From Sideroxydans sp. (GTDB lineage Bacteria; Pseudomonadota; Gammaproteobacteria; Burkholderiales; Gallionellaceae): DNA of 36,921 nt. Shown here piece after piece: positions 17,042-24,473 of the stretch. The DNA lies in the NCBI GenBank assembly GCA_013140695.1, contig JABFSI010000016.1, positions 1 through 36,921 on the forward strand, read 5' to 3'. Positions within the stretch are counted from its first letter, which is position 1. Each line of letters starts with the position of its first letter. The position numbers and the translations under genes were made by a program. The notes under the pieces are model-generated. The model did no database searches. It had not been told where the DNA came from and saw nothing but the letters and a program-made list of their open reading frames with translations.

Positions 17042-17194
17042 TCAACGTACGAAGCGGATGGTGCAGAAATTCAGCAAGTCTCCGAGCGCTTGTTCTGCAT
17101 CACGCACAGACTTAAAAATGCCGACGCATTTGGATTCGTCATCGTAAAGTCCGCGCTGTGTTATTGGATCTGTGGTGAGAAATACTTTGCACAT
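17042..17194 (-). CDS. Small protein of 50 residues, unknown
   Basis: ATG at 17194 with GAAGGGAG six bases upstream, an excellent ribosome binding site. The product begins MCKVFLTTDPITQRG and ends LLNFCTIRFVR. It contains three cysteines and an acidic middle (YDDESKC). It lies in the otherwise gene-free stretch 16986-17389 between yheS and the PilZ gene. Apart from this gene I see no promoter I would defend in that stretch. Function unknown; the translation signal is the main support. Confidence 0.6.
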   Translation of the reverse strand: MCKVFLTTDPITQRGLYDDESKCVGIFKSVRDAEQALGDLLNFCTIRFVR

Positions 17195-17389
17195 GATTGA
17201 CTCCCTTCAATTTTATTATCGGTTCACGGCAGTATTTCTTGAGCGGTATTCGAAGTGAATATTGAAATGCGGTACGACTAGGAATGAGTTTTTTTGAAAA
17301 CGTGAGGGCGCATCACGCTAGTTCTCTGATACGCTAGGCCTCACAGTGAGTGAAAAATTAGACGCCAAACACTGCATTAGAAAGCACAC

Positions 17390-17707
17390 ATGAGCGAAGA
17401 CCTGCCGCAGGGCAAACAAGACATCAGTGAATTACTTTCAGTCAAGCTGGGCATCGGTGATGTGATGCAGTTGCAGGATTTTTCGTCCAGCAAAGATCAA
17501 TACTATGTGAAGCTAATTGGCTACTTAAATAAAAAAAGCGTGCTGGTTTCACATCCGATGCTAGGAGAGAAACTGGTGTTTGTGAAAAAGGGCGAGAGTT
17601 ATTTGGTGCGCGGTTTTTCGGGTACGAAGACCTATGAGTTCACCGCTAATGTGATTAATGTCTGCCTTACACCCTACCCGTATTTACATCTGTCTTTTCC
17701 CGCGTAA
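17390..17707 (+). CDS. YcgR-like protein, N-terminal half (ended by an in-frame TAA)
   Basis: 105 residues, homologous to the N-terminal PilZN (YcgR) domain: IGDVMQLQDFS, YYVKLIGYLNKKSVLVSHP, YLVRGFSGTKTYEFTANV and PYPYLHLSFPA. In intact relatives this strand runs straight on into the PilZ domain. Here TAA at 17705-17707 ends it. The same frame then continues, without any shift, through VTTVNMRDALRIKLKL into the PilZ domain at 17723. So this is one half of a c-di-GMP-responsive YcgR-type protein whose gene has acquired a stop, or is read through. AGAAAG lies upstream of the ATG. Confidence 0.8.
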   Translation: MSEDLPQGKQDISELLSVKLGIGDVMQLQDFSSSKDQYYVKLIGYLNKKSVLVSHPMLGEKLVFVKKGESYLVRGFSGTKTYEFTANVINVCLTPYPYLHLSFPA

Positions 17708-17722
17708 GTTACGACGGTCAAT

Positions 17723-18073
17723 ATGCGTGATGCTTTGCGTATTAAGCTGAAACTGGTGTGTTCGGTTAAGGCAAAATCGGCTCCCGCGCCTATTACCGCC
17801 TCAATTGTAGATATGAGTCCTTCAGGTGTATTGATTCAATCCAAATTTGAGTTGGGTCAATTGGGCGAAGAGGTAGAAGTTAGTTTTCGCTTGCCCGTTG
17901 ATGACGAGGTCGTCTTATTCACGATGCCATCGCTGATTCGAAATGTGGGCAGTGAGATTGAGCAGTCCAATGGAGAAAAATTGATTCAGCGTGGGATGCA
18001 GTTTTTGAAAATGGAAGGCAATGAGCGCCTTGCTTTGCAAAATTACATCTATAAGCAGATGGCAGGAAATTGA
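17723..18073 (+). CDS. PilZ domain, C-terminal half of the split YcgR-like protein
   Basis: 116 residues. The c-di-GMP-binding PilZ signature is intact: RDALR (RxxxR) at 2-6 and DMSPSG (DxSxxG) at about 29-34, followed by a normal PilZ barrel (VEVSFRLPVDDEVVLF, RNVGSEI) and a C-terminal helix. The ATG at 17723 has no ribosome binding site; it is simply the first Met after the TAA that interrupts the gene. If expressed at all, it needs readthrough, reinitiation or an unseen start. No flagellar genes are nearby. An intrinsic terminator follows at 18081. Confidence 0.8.
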   Translation: MRDALRIKLKLVCSVKAKSAPAPITASIVDMSPSGVLIQSKFELGQLGEEVEVSFRLPVDDEVVLFTMPSLIRNVGSEIEQSNGEKLIQRGMQFLKMEGNERLALQNYIYKQMAGN

Positions 18074-18080
18074 TGGTTGG

Positions 18081-18119
18081 AGGAAGTGAAATTCTTTTGA
18101 ATTTCACTTCCTTTTGTAT
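18081..18119 (+). terminator. Strong intrinsic terminator after the PilZ gene
   Basis: Perfect 14-base stem AGGAAGTGAAATTC / GAATTTCACTTCCT (18081-18094 and 18099-18112) with a TTTT loop, followed by TTTGTATT. It is placed eight bases after the PilZ stop. Confidence 0.8.
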
Positions 18120-18135
18120 TCGAACGCTTCCCTCT

Positions 18136-18159
18136 TCGCCCGCAAGGGCGATTTTATTT
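18136..18159 (+). terminator. Second hairpin with T-tract ahead of pepD
   Basis: Stem TCGCCC / GGGCGA with a GCAA tetraloop (18136-18151), followed by TTTTATTT. It is a short terminator-like hairpin between the PilZ terminator and the pepD start. It could be a back-up terminator or part of the pepD leader. Confidence 0.55.
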
Positions 18160-18170
18160 GGATATTCCTG

Positions 18171-19637
18171 ATGACTAGGCACGACACTTTCAAACATTTA
18201 CAGCCTCAATCTGTTTGGTCTCACTTTGCTACCTTGTGCGCCATCCCCCGTGCGTCTTATTGTGAGGAGGCGCTGAAGCAGCAACTCATCGAATGGGCGC
18301 AAGCACGCGGCATCGCGCACGTTGTTGATGCAGCGGGCAATCTCATCTTGAAGAAACCGGCTAGCTTGGGTTGTGAATCCGCACCCGGCGTGATTTTGCA
18401 AGGCCATCTGGATATGGTGTGTCAGGCCAATGCGGGGACGGCACATGACTTCGAGCGTGATGCGATTAAGCCCGTAGTGCGCGATGGTTGGCTCATCGCG
18501 GAGGACACAACACTGGGAGCAGACAACGGCATCGGCGTGGCGCTGGCGCTGGCCGCCTTGGAAGAACCGAACCTGATGCATCCTGCGCTGGAGGTGTTGC
18601 TCACCATCAACGAGGAGTCAGGCATGGACGGTGCACGCGGTTTGGCTCACGGCACCTTACAGGGCAAGCTGCTTATTAATTTGGATACGGAGGAATGGGG
18701 ACACTTTTATCTGGGCTGTGCGGGTGGGGTGGATGTGCGCCTGCGCCACGATTGCGCGCAAGAGGAGATACCGCACGACTTTGCATTGTTGCGTTTCGAT
18801 GTAAGCGGTCTGCGCGGTGGCCATTCAGGTATCGACATTCATCTCGGGCGTGGCAATGCCATTAAATTGCTGGCGGAGGCGTTGCGCGATTTGTCTCTGC
18901 ACACCGATGTGCGTCTGATAGAAATGCGCGGTGGCTCGGCGCGCAATGCGATTCCGCGTGAAGCGTATGCCATTTGTGCGTTACCCCTAGCAGCGGTGTC
19001 GGGCATGGATGTGTGGATGGAACATCGCTTAAGTACATGGCGACAACGCTTTGCCGAGGTGGACGCGCAAGTGGCATTTCGCTATGAATTAGAGACGTTG
19101 CCCGTAGCGAAAGCCATTTCGCGTGAGGTACGTGATCGCGTGTTAGCCTTTCTCGATACGGCGCTAAATGGCGTGCAACAGATGAGCGCCGACTTTGCGG
19201 GCGTGACCGACACATCGAGTAATCTGGGTGTATTGGCACTGACTCAAGGCAATCTCAAAGTGACCTTCAAAGTGCGCTCATTGCATGATGCGCGTGCCGA
19301 CGCACTGGCCGAAAAACTGGTTTCGTTTGCGTCTGCTTATGCATTACAAGCATATAAAGAGGGGGGCTATCCCAGTTGGACACCTAACCCCTCCTCTGCA
19401 CTTTTGGCGTTATGCCAACACGTTCACACCACGCAATTTGGTCAGCCCGCCGGATTACAAGTGATTCACGCAGGGTTGGAATGTGGCTTGTTCTCTGCTA
19501 GCCATCCACATCTCGATATGATTTCCTTCGGCCCGGATATTCGTGGCGCACATGCACCTGGTGAGCGTGTAGAGATAGCTTCGGTAGGGCATTGCTGGAC
19601 CTTGCTTAAAGCCGTGTTGCAGGCACTGGCTCATTAA
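18171..19637 (+). CDS. pepD: Aminoacyl-histidine dipeptidase PepD
   Basis: A cytosolic M20-family metallopeptidase that cleaves Xaa-His dipeptides. The 488 residues from the ATG at 18171 compare with about 485 in E. coli; an upstream in-frame start would run through the terminator hairpins. Metal ligands are in place: HLDM (His79), ADNGIG (Asp118) and the catalytic INEESGMDG (Glu148/Glu149). Later come a lid domain (RGGHSGIDIHLGRGNA) and the C-terminal His in GAHAPGERVEI. A weak GGA is the only ribosome binding site. No operon partner is obvious. Confidence 0.93.
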   Translation: MTRHDTFKHLQPQSVWSHFATLCAIPRASYCEEALKQQLIEWAQARGIAHVVDAAGNLILKKPASLGCESAPGVILQGHLDMVCQANAGTAHDFERDAIKPVVRDGWLIAEDTTLGADNGIGVALALAALEEPNLMHPALEVLLTINEESGMDGARGLAHGTLQGKLLINLDTEEWGHFYLGCAGGVDVRLRHDCAQEEIPHDFALLRFDVSGLRGGHSGIDIHLGRGNAIKLLAEALRDLSLHTDVRLIEMRGGSARNAIPREAYAICALPLAAVSGMDVWMEHRLSTWRQRFAEVDAQVAFRYELETLPVAKAISREVRDRVLAFLDTALNGVQQMSADFAGVTDTSSNLGVLALTQGNLKVTFKVRSLHDARADALAEKLVSFASAYALQAYKEGGYPSWTPNPSSALLALCQHVHTTQFGQPAGLQVIHAGLECGLFSASHPHLDMISFGPDIRGAHAPGERVEIASVGHCWTLLKAVLQALAH

Positions 19638-19698
19638 GCGTTGGGGTAAGTCATTTCAAAAAGCGTCATGTTGCAACGCGGTACAATCGCGCCCCAGT

Positions 19699-19726
19699 TT
19701 GACAAGTCAATTGTCTTGGCTAAACC
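19699..19726 (+). promoter_or_regulatory. Probable sigma-70 promoter for the ZIP transporter operon
   Basis: TTGACA (19699-19704) and TAAACC (19721-19726) are separated by 16 bases, 27 bases before the ATG. The spacer contains GACAA-N5-TTGTC (19701-19715), an inverted repeat that could be an operator. The promoter call is by consensus; the operator is speculative. Confidence 0.5.
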
Positions 19727-19753
19727 ACCTTTAATTTTTTTTCGTAAAACACA

Positions 19754-20479
19754 ATGAACACACACCAATTTTTACTCATGACGATTCCCGCTGTGGTGGC
19801 TTTGGGCGGCGGCATCATGGCTTCCCTATGGAGTCCTAGTCATCAAACGCGCAGCCTGATTCAGCACTTTGCGGCTGGGGTGGTGTTGGCGGCATTGGCC
19901 GTTGAACTGTTGCCCGAAATTGGGCGCGAACATGCGCCAGGGTGGGTGCTCATCGGCTCATTTGCGTTGGGTAGTTTGTTTATGTATGGCTTGAAATTAT
20001 GGACGATGCGCATGGAGCATCAAGCAGCGGCAGCCGGTGTTGACGGGGCAAAAAGTGTGAGCATGGGATTGTTGCTCGCCACTTTTATTGACGTCGCTAC
20101 CGATGGATTCATTATCGGTGCGGGCTTTGCGGTAGGCGGTGAAACGGGAATGATTTTGGCGTTAGGGCTATCGGTTGAGTTGTTGTTCTTGGGCATGGCC
20201 TTGAGTTCTGCTGCGTTAGCAGGCTGGCGCATTGTGGCGGTGTCAGGGGCGTTGGGGGCAACTGTGCTGACATTTGCCGTCGTGGGTAATTTTGCGTTAG
20301 CGGATGCATCGCATGCGGTTATCGGCGCGGCGTTAGCGTTTAGCGCGGCGGCCTTGCTTTATTTGGTGACCGAAGAATTGCTGATGGAAGCGCATGAGGT
20401 AGAAGAAAAACCAATTTCCACGCTGGTGCTATTTGCTGGATTCCTCGTGTTCTGGAGCATTCAATTGTTAGGGAGTTAA
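19754..20479 (+). CDS. ZIP-family metal transporter, atypical metal-site residues
   Basis: 241 residues with about eight hydrophobic segments, forming a ZIP-like inner-membrane protein. GGGIMASLWSP and GVVLAALAVELLPEI are the usual N-terminal helices. The helix IV motif reads DVATDGFIIGAG instead of the usual HNxPEG, and helix V reads SVELLFLGMALS, with Glu but no His. The histidines that normally bind zinc are therefore missing and replaced by Asp/Glu. The transported ion is uncertain. The next gene starts eight bases after its stop, so the two are an operon. Confidence 0.82.
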   Translation: MNTHQFLLMTIPAVVALGGGIMASLWSPSHQTRSLIQHFAAGVVLAALAVELLPEIGREHAPGWVLIGSFALGSLFMYGLKLWTMRMEHQAAAAGVDGAKSVSMGLLLATFIDVATDGFIIGAGFAVGGETGMILALGLSVELLFLGMALSSAALAGWRIVAVSGALGATVLTFAVVGNFALADASHAVIGAALAFSAAALLYLVTEELLMEAHEVEEKPISTLVLFAGFLVFWSIQLLGS

Positions 20480-20487
20480 GCGCCGCG

Positions 20488-21525
20488 ATGCCTACTTCTC
20501 ACTTTTTGTGTATGCCTAACAACGCGCTTGTGATAGCTGAAAAACATGTGCGTGATATTTTGCGGCTGGCGATTCGACATGCGCCACCGCACGCGGCATT
20601 AGTGGTGTTTGATAAAAATTCGACGCTGTCTGTCACGTTGACGGCGGCCTATCAACGTTGCTTGCCAAACGCCGTGTTGATGGATTTTGATGAAGTCACA
20701 CCCGAGGCTATTTTTGCGCAGTTCGATAAGCTCGTGCCAGCTGATTTAGTGGTGTTAATTCAGTCCAGCAATTTTCGTTTGGAAGCATTTCGCATTCGCG
20801 TCGAATTGTTTAAGCGCGGCCTTAAAGTGGTTGAGCATCCGCATTTGGCGCGTATGCAAGGCGCAGAGTGCGACCTCTATATTGATGCGCTCGCTTACGA
20901 TGCGGATTATTTTCGAAGTACAGGACAATCACTCAAGCGGCACATCGACGCGGCGCCCTATGGTGCGATTGAAAGCGGTGGCGAGCTTTTGCACATTGCA
21001 TCTCCCTTTGAACCGGCCAAGCTCAACGTAGGCGATTACAGTGAGATGAATAATGTGGGCGGGCAATTTCCCATCGGTGAAGTGTTCACTGAAGCGCTCG
21101 ATTTGGAAGCAGTGAACGGGCGTGTGCGCATTTTTGCTTTTGGTGATACCGCCTTCGCCACCAACATTCCCGATATCCCGATTACCTTGGTGGTAGAAAA
21201 AGGCCGCGTTACGCAAGCGCTCAATTCGACGCCCGAATTTGATTTGGTGATGGACAACATTCGCGCTGATGAAGGTGAAATCTGGCTGCGTGAATTAGGC
21301 TTCGGACTGAATCGCGCCTTCACCAAAGAGCGCGTCGTGAATGACATCGGCACGTATGAGCGCATGTGCGGTATGCATTTGTCGCTGGGGGCAAAACATG
21401 GCAGCTATAGCAAACCGCAAATTCGCCGCGCCAGTGCACGCCATCATGTGGATGTGTTTGCGGTGACGGAATCGGTAACCCTAGGGGATGCCGAGGTGTA
21501 TCGCGACGGCGCGTGGATTAACTAG
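20488..21525 (+). CDS. M29-like (AmpS/PepT-type) aminopeptidase homologue
   Basis: 345 residues. The C-terminal half resembles the M29 metallo-aminopeptidase fold: GQFPIGEVFTEALD, RADEGEIWLRELGFGLN, TYERMCGMHLSLG and ARHHVDVF. These supply the Glu/Glu/His/Asp positions that bind metals in AmpS and AmpII. The N-terminal half (about 1-150) looks like the variable alpha/beta domain of that family. Similarity is distant, so the activity is not certain. It follows the ZIP gene by eight bases and precedes ycaO by 22, so all three are probably co-transcribed. Confidence 0.62.
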   Translation: MPTSHFLCMPNNALVIAEKHVRDILRLAIRHAPPHAALVVFDKNSTLSVTLTAAYQRCLPNAVLMDFDEVTPEAIFAQFDKLVPADLVVLIQSSNFRLEAFRIRVELFKRGLKVVEHPHLARMQGAECDLYIDALAYDADYFRSTGQSLKRHIDAAPYGAIESGGELLHIASPFEPAKLNVGDYSEMNNVGGQFPIGEVFTEALDLEAVNGRVRIFAFGDTAFATNIPDIPITLVVEKGRVTQALNSTPEFDLVMDNIRADEGEIWLRELGFGLNRAFTKERVVNDIGTYERMCGMHLSLGAKHGSYSKPQIRRASARHHVDVFAVTESVTLGDAEVYRDGAWIN

Positions 21526-21547
21526 CGTACCCACTTTTCAACATTAA

Positions 21548-23296
21548 ATGACCTCACTTCCTATGACCGAAACCTTCATCCCCAGCAAAGACGCCTCTGT
21601 CGAATCTTCCATCCGCACCTTGCAGGCCAAGCTGGAAGCCATCGGTTTTCATGTGCAGGAGAAGTCTTGGTTGAACGAGATCGAGAACATCTGGTCGGTG
21701 CATGTGACGGATAGGGATTGCACGCGCTTGTTCAGCAATGGCAAGGGTGGTTCAGAATTGGCAGGGCGCGCGAGTGCATTGGGCGAGTTCTTCGAGCGCT
21801 TGAGCACCAATTATTTTTGGACGCATTTCTACTTGGGCGAGACCATCAGCAACGCCAAGTTCGTGCATTACCCGAACGAGCAATGGTTGCCTGTGAAGGG
21901 CGATAAGTGGCCTGCCGCATTGCTCACGCCTGAGCTGCAAAAGTTCTACAACCCGGAAGGGGGCGTGCCGGCGAGTCATTTGATCGACTTGAATTCGGGC
22001 AATGCCGAACGTGGTATCTGCGCCATTCCCTATCAGCGCCTGCGCGACGATAAGACAGTGTTGTTCCCCGTCAATCTCATCGGCAATCTGTACGTGAGCA
22101 ACGGCATGTCTGCGGGCAACACCTTGAAAGAGGCACGCACGCAGGCGCTGGCCGAGATTTTTGAACGCGACATCAAGTACCGCATCATCCGCGACTGTAT
22201 CTGTTTGCCGGATGTGCCAGAGGTAGTCATCGCGCGTTATCCACGCATCGCGGCGGGCATCCAAGGGTTGCGCGCGGCGGGCTATGGCATCTTGGTGAAA
22301 GATGCGTCGCTGGGCGGCAAATATCCGGTGATGAGCGTCACCTTGTTGCACCCAGAAGACCAAGGTTGCTTCGCCAGTTTTGGTGCGCATCCGCGCTTTG
22401 AAGTCGCGTTGGAACGTGCGTTGACCGAGCTGCTGCAAGGTCGTGCCATGGATACGCTGAAAGGTTTTCCCGCACCGAGTTTCGACAAGGAAGAGATCGC
22501 CGACGACCAGAACAAAGAGATTCATTTCGTGGATTCCAGCGGTGTGATCGGTTGGGAGTTCATGCGCAACACACCAGATTTCGAGTTCGTCGATTGGAAC
22601 TTTGGCACGACGACGGAAGAAGATTATCAGTGGTGCTGTGACGCCATCCTCGCCAGCGGACACGATATCTACGTGGCCGACTTCACACATCTGGATGTGT
22701 ACGCTTGCCGCATCTTCGTACCCGGCATGTCGGAGATCTATCCCATCGAGGAGTTGCAATGGCAGAACAATACTGTAGGCAATTGGGTACGTCCTGCCTT
22801 GTTGCGCTTGCCTGAATTGAGCGAAGACGAGTGCAACGAATTGCTCGATACCTTGCTTGATCTCGATCTGCCAGAGAACCTCGCCATCACTACGTTGATC
22901 GGTTTGGCGGCAGACCCCGGAACTGCGTGGGTGGCGCTGCGCTTGGGCGAACTCAAGACCTTGCTGGCCTTGGCTGTGGGTGATGAGGAGGGGATTCTGG
23001 AGGGCTGTGCGTGGATCGCGCAACTCGGCCAACTAGAGGAGAAACGTGCCCGTGTGTATCGCTGCATCGCGCATCTGGTGGAACTTAAAGAGTTGGCAGA
23101 TTCGGATTCGACCGATGCCTACGATGCGAACCTGAGCTTGATGTACGGCGCGGAGACATTGCAGCAAGCGCAGCGATTGTTGAGCGGTGAAGAGCGCTTC
23201 TTCGGCCTAGGTGTGTTGGGTGAGAACATGCAAGGCAGCACCATGCATCAGCGTTTGTTAGAGGCGTATGCGAAGGTAAATCGGCATAAGCGGTAA
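21548..23296 (+). CDS. ycaO: YcaO, ribosomal protein S12 methylthiotransferase accessory protein
   Basis: 582 residues, co-linear with E. coli YcaO. The opening TETFIPSKDASVESSIRTLQ, then ASALGEFFERLSTNYFW, VSNGMSAGNTLKEARTQALA, FASFGAHPRFEVALERALTE and WNFGTTTEE are all conserved. They include the Glu residues that bind ATP and Mg2+ in the YcaO fold. The C-terminal tetratricopeptide-like part (from about 400) is present. YcaO is linked genetically to RimO-dependent beta-methylthiolation of S12; RimO is not in this window. Homology favours the second ATG (21563) as start; neither start has a clear ribosome binding site. Confidence 0.93.
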   Translation: MTSLPMTETFIPSKDASVESSIRTLQAKLEAIGFHVQEKSWLNEIENIWSVHVTDRDCTRLFSNGKGGSELAGRASALGEFFERLSTNYFWTHFYLGETISNAKFVHYPNEQWLPVKGDKWPAALLTPELQKFYNPEGGVPASHLIDLNSGNAERGICAIPYQRLRDDKTVLFPVNLIGNLYVSNGMSAGNTLKEARTQALAEIFERDIKYRIIRDCICLPDVPEVVIARYPRIAAGIQGLRAAGYGILVKDASLGGKYPVMSVTLLHPEDQGCFASFGAHPRFEVALERALTELLQGRAMDTLKGFPAPSFDKEEIADDQNKEIHFVDSSGVIGWEFMRNTPDFEFVDWNFGTTTEEDYQWCCDAILASGHDIYVADFTHLDVYACRIFVPGMSEIYPIEELQWQNNTVGNWVRPALLRLPELSEDECNELLDTLLDLDLPENLAITTLIGLAADPGTAWVALRLGELKTLLALAVGDEEGILEGCAWIAQLGQLEEKRARVYRCIAHLVELKELADSDSTDAYDANLSLMYGAETLQQAQRLLSGEERFFGLGVLGENMQGSTMHQRLLEAYAKVNRHKR

Positions 23297-23399
23297 GCTC
23301 GACAGCGGCAAGAAATTCGGCATGGAATGAAGTTGCAAATGAAAAATATGAGAAACAATTTTTTGTCGAAGAGCGGCGTCTAATGCCGCCGTATAGTAG

Positions 23400-23428
23400 C
23401 CAACATTAAATAATGTATCTAGTGTTGG
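23400..23428. repeat. Nested palindrome between convergent ycaO and the HigA-like gene
   Basis: CCAACA (23400-23405) pairs with TGTTGG (23423-23428) around ACATTA-AA-TAATGT (23403-23416). It lies in the 146-base convergent gap and could serve as a weak bidirectional transcription stop; no T-tract is present. Confidence 0.35.
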
Positions 23429-23442
23429 AGTTGATAATAGGC

Positions 23443-23844
23443 TCACAAAAACATGGCTGCTGATACATCAAATCTCCCCGCTAACTCTTTCGCCTGACGC
23501 GCATTGAATTCACGATGCCCTGAAAGCAATTCAGACACGACACCTTGACTGCCTAATTCAGGAAGGTCGATCTGGCGCAAGCCATTGTGTTGCATCAAAT
23601 AGCGCAGCGCTTCGGCACCCGTTGCCGCTTTGGGCATCTTGTCTTTGGATTCATATTTCGCAACCAAGTCGCCGAGATAAGCGACCAAACGAGCAAGCGG
23701 GTGTTTTTCATCAGCCCCGCCCGCGTCGATGGCGGTATCAAGCGCTTTAACTAACTGAGCATATTCTTTGGCATTGCGCGCAGGCTGTAGCAGAGGCGCG
23801 ACATAGCCCCAATGTTGAATCGCGGTTTTGATTTGTGCGTTCAT
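23443..23844 (-). CDS. HigA-like antitoxin / XRE-type regulator without adjacent HigB
   Basis: 133 residues from the ATG at 23844; a TTG four codons upstream is possible. The C-terminal helix-turn-helix (about 75-133) reads ALRYLMQHNGLRQIDLPELG, then VVSELLSGHREFNARQAKEL. This is the HigA (COG5499) pattern, with the HPLARLVAYLGDLVAKYE helix before it. Such proteins repress their own operon and normally pair with a RelE-fold HigB toxin. The gene upstream, 31 bases away, is DUF2442 rather than HigB, so either DUF4160/DUF2442 is the partner or the toxin has been lost. Confidence 0.75.
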   Translation of the reverse strand: MNAQIKTAIQHWGYVAPLLQPARNAKEYAQLVKALDTAIDAGGADEKHPLARLVAYLGDLVAKYESKDKMPKAATGAEALRYLMQHNGLRQIDLPELGSQGVVSELLSGHREFNARQAKELAGRFDVSAAMFL

Positions 23845-23874
23845 TACTTTTGACAAGACGATTGCCCGCTTTGC

Positions 23875-24123
23875 TTACACCGTCTCCAAAGTACGACACG
23901 ATTCATACAGCCGTGCAGGAGAAAGTTCCAATCCATTCGGCCAGCACAACGCGCCCGCATCAATGAAGAATTTTGTGAAGTAGCTTTCATCACGCAGCGG
24001 TTCAAGCAATGAACCTGTTTTTTGGAGTAGTGCCGCGCCATCAAAGGTGCCTTCTCTTCCGTCGGAGAAGGTGAATGCGATCTGCTGGTTTCCTAGGTAA
24101 CGTGCTTCAATTAATTTAATCAT
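23875..24123 (-). CDS. DUF2442 protein, second copy
   Basis: 82 residues from ATG 24123, with GGAG nine bases upstream. DUF2442 features are seen in IEARYLGNQQIAFTFSDGRE, then DESYFTKFFIDAGALCWPNG and LELSPARLYE. It starts within the last eight bases of the DUF4160 frame, the same coupled layout as the intact pair at 6505-7088. It differs strongly in sequence from that copy, so this is not a recent duplication. It is followed by the HigA-like gene on the same strand. Confidence 0.82.
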   Translation of the reverse strand: MIKLIEARYLGNQQIAFTFSDGREGTFDGAALLQKTGSLLEPLRDESYFTKFFIDAGALCWPNGLELSPARLYESCRTLETV

Positions 24124-24385
24124 CTTGATCTGCTCCTTGAATGCGTTCCATCGGTTCAAAGTGTTGACCGCGCTCCCAATTTTCTAGCAACTCTTTTTGA
24201 TGCCGTAAGCACTATTCCTTTACGATGGCGGTGGCCTTTTTGGGAAGCCGCCCTTCACTGACTTCTCCAGTCTGAATGTTGACCAATGCCTCGAATCCTT
24301 GGTATTCGACATGAATGTGCGGTGGCGGATGATCGTCGTGCAACATGCGGACGATGATGCCGAAAAACACAGACAGGATTGGCAC
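24116..24385 (-). pseudogene. DUF4160 gene interrupted by an in-frame TAG
   Basis: The GTG start at 24385 has a perfect AAGGAG six bases upstream. The frame reads VPILSVFFGIIVRMLHDDHP, PPHIHVEYQGFEALVNIQTG, then LPKKATAIVKE, a textbook DUF4160 protein. TAG follows at 24214-24212. In relatives a Trp usually sits at this place. Beyond the TAG the same frame continues CLRHQKELLENWERGQHFEP and MERIQG, the normal C-terminus, ending with TAA at 24118-24116 inside the DUF2442 start. A single TGG-to-TAG change would explain it. It is either a young pseudogene, a sequencing error or a readthrough site. Confidence 0.8.
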
Positions 24386-24473
24386 GGTTAACTCCTTCTA
24401 CTTGGGCTCGCGGTGGTTATGCGGTAACACTATGCTGTCTGCAACGATACCTAACCTGCTTGTAACGGGCGAC

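Noticed and set aside
16986-17390. Possible tRNA or structured RNA in the gap
   Set aside because: No cloverleaf or conserved T-loop was found by eye; the gap holds a small coding frame instead.
21752-23032. 426-residue open frame on the minus strand
   Set aside because: It is fully antisense to ycaO, which has strong homology. The frame has no recognisable domain, and its His/Gln/Arg-rich composition is typical of a shadow frame.
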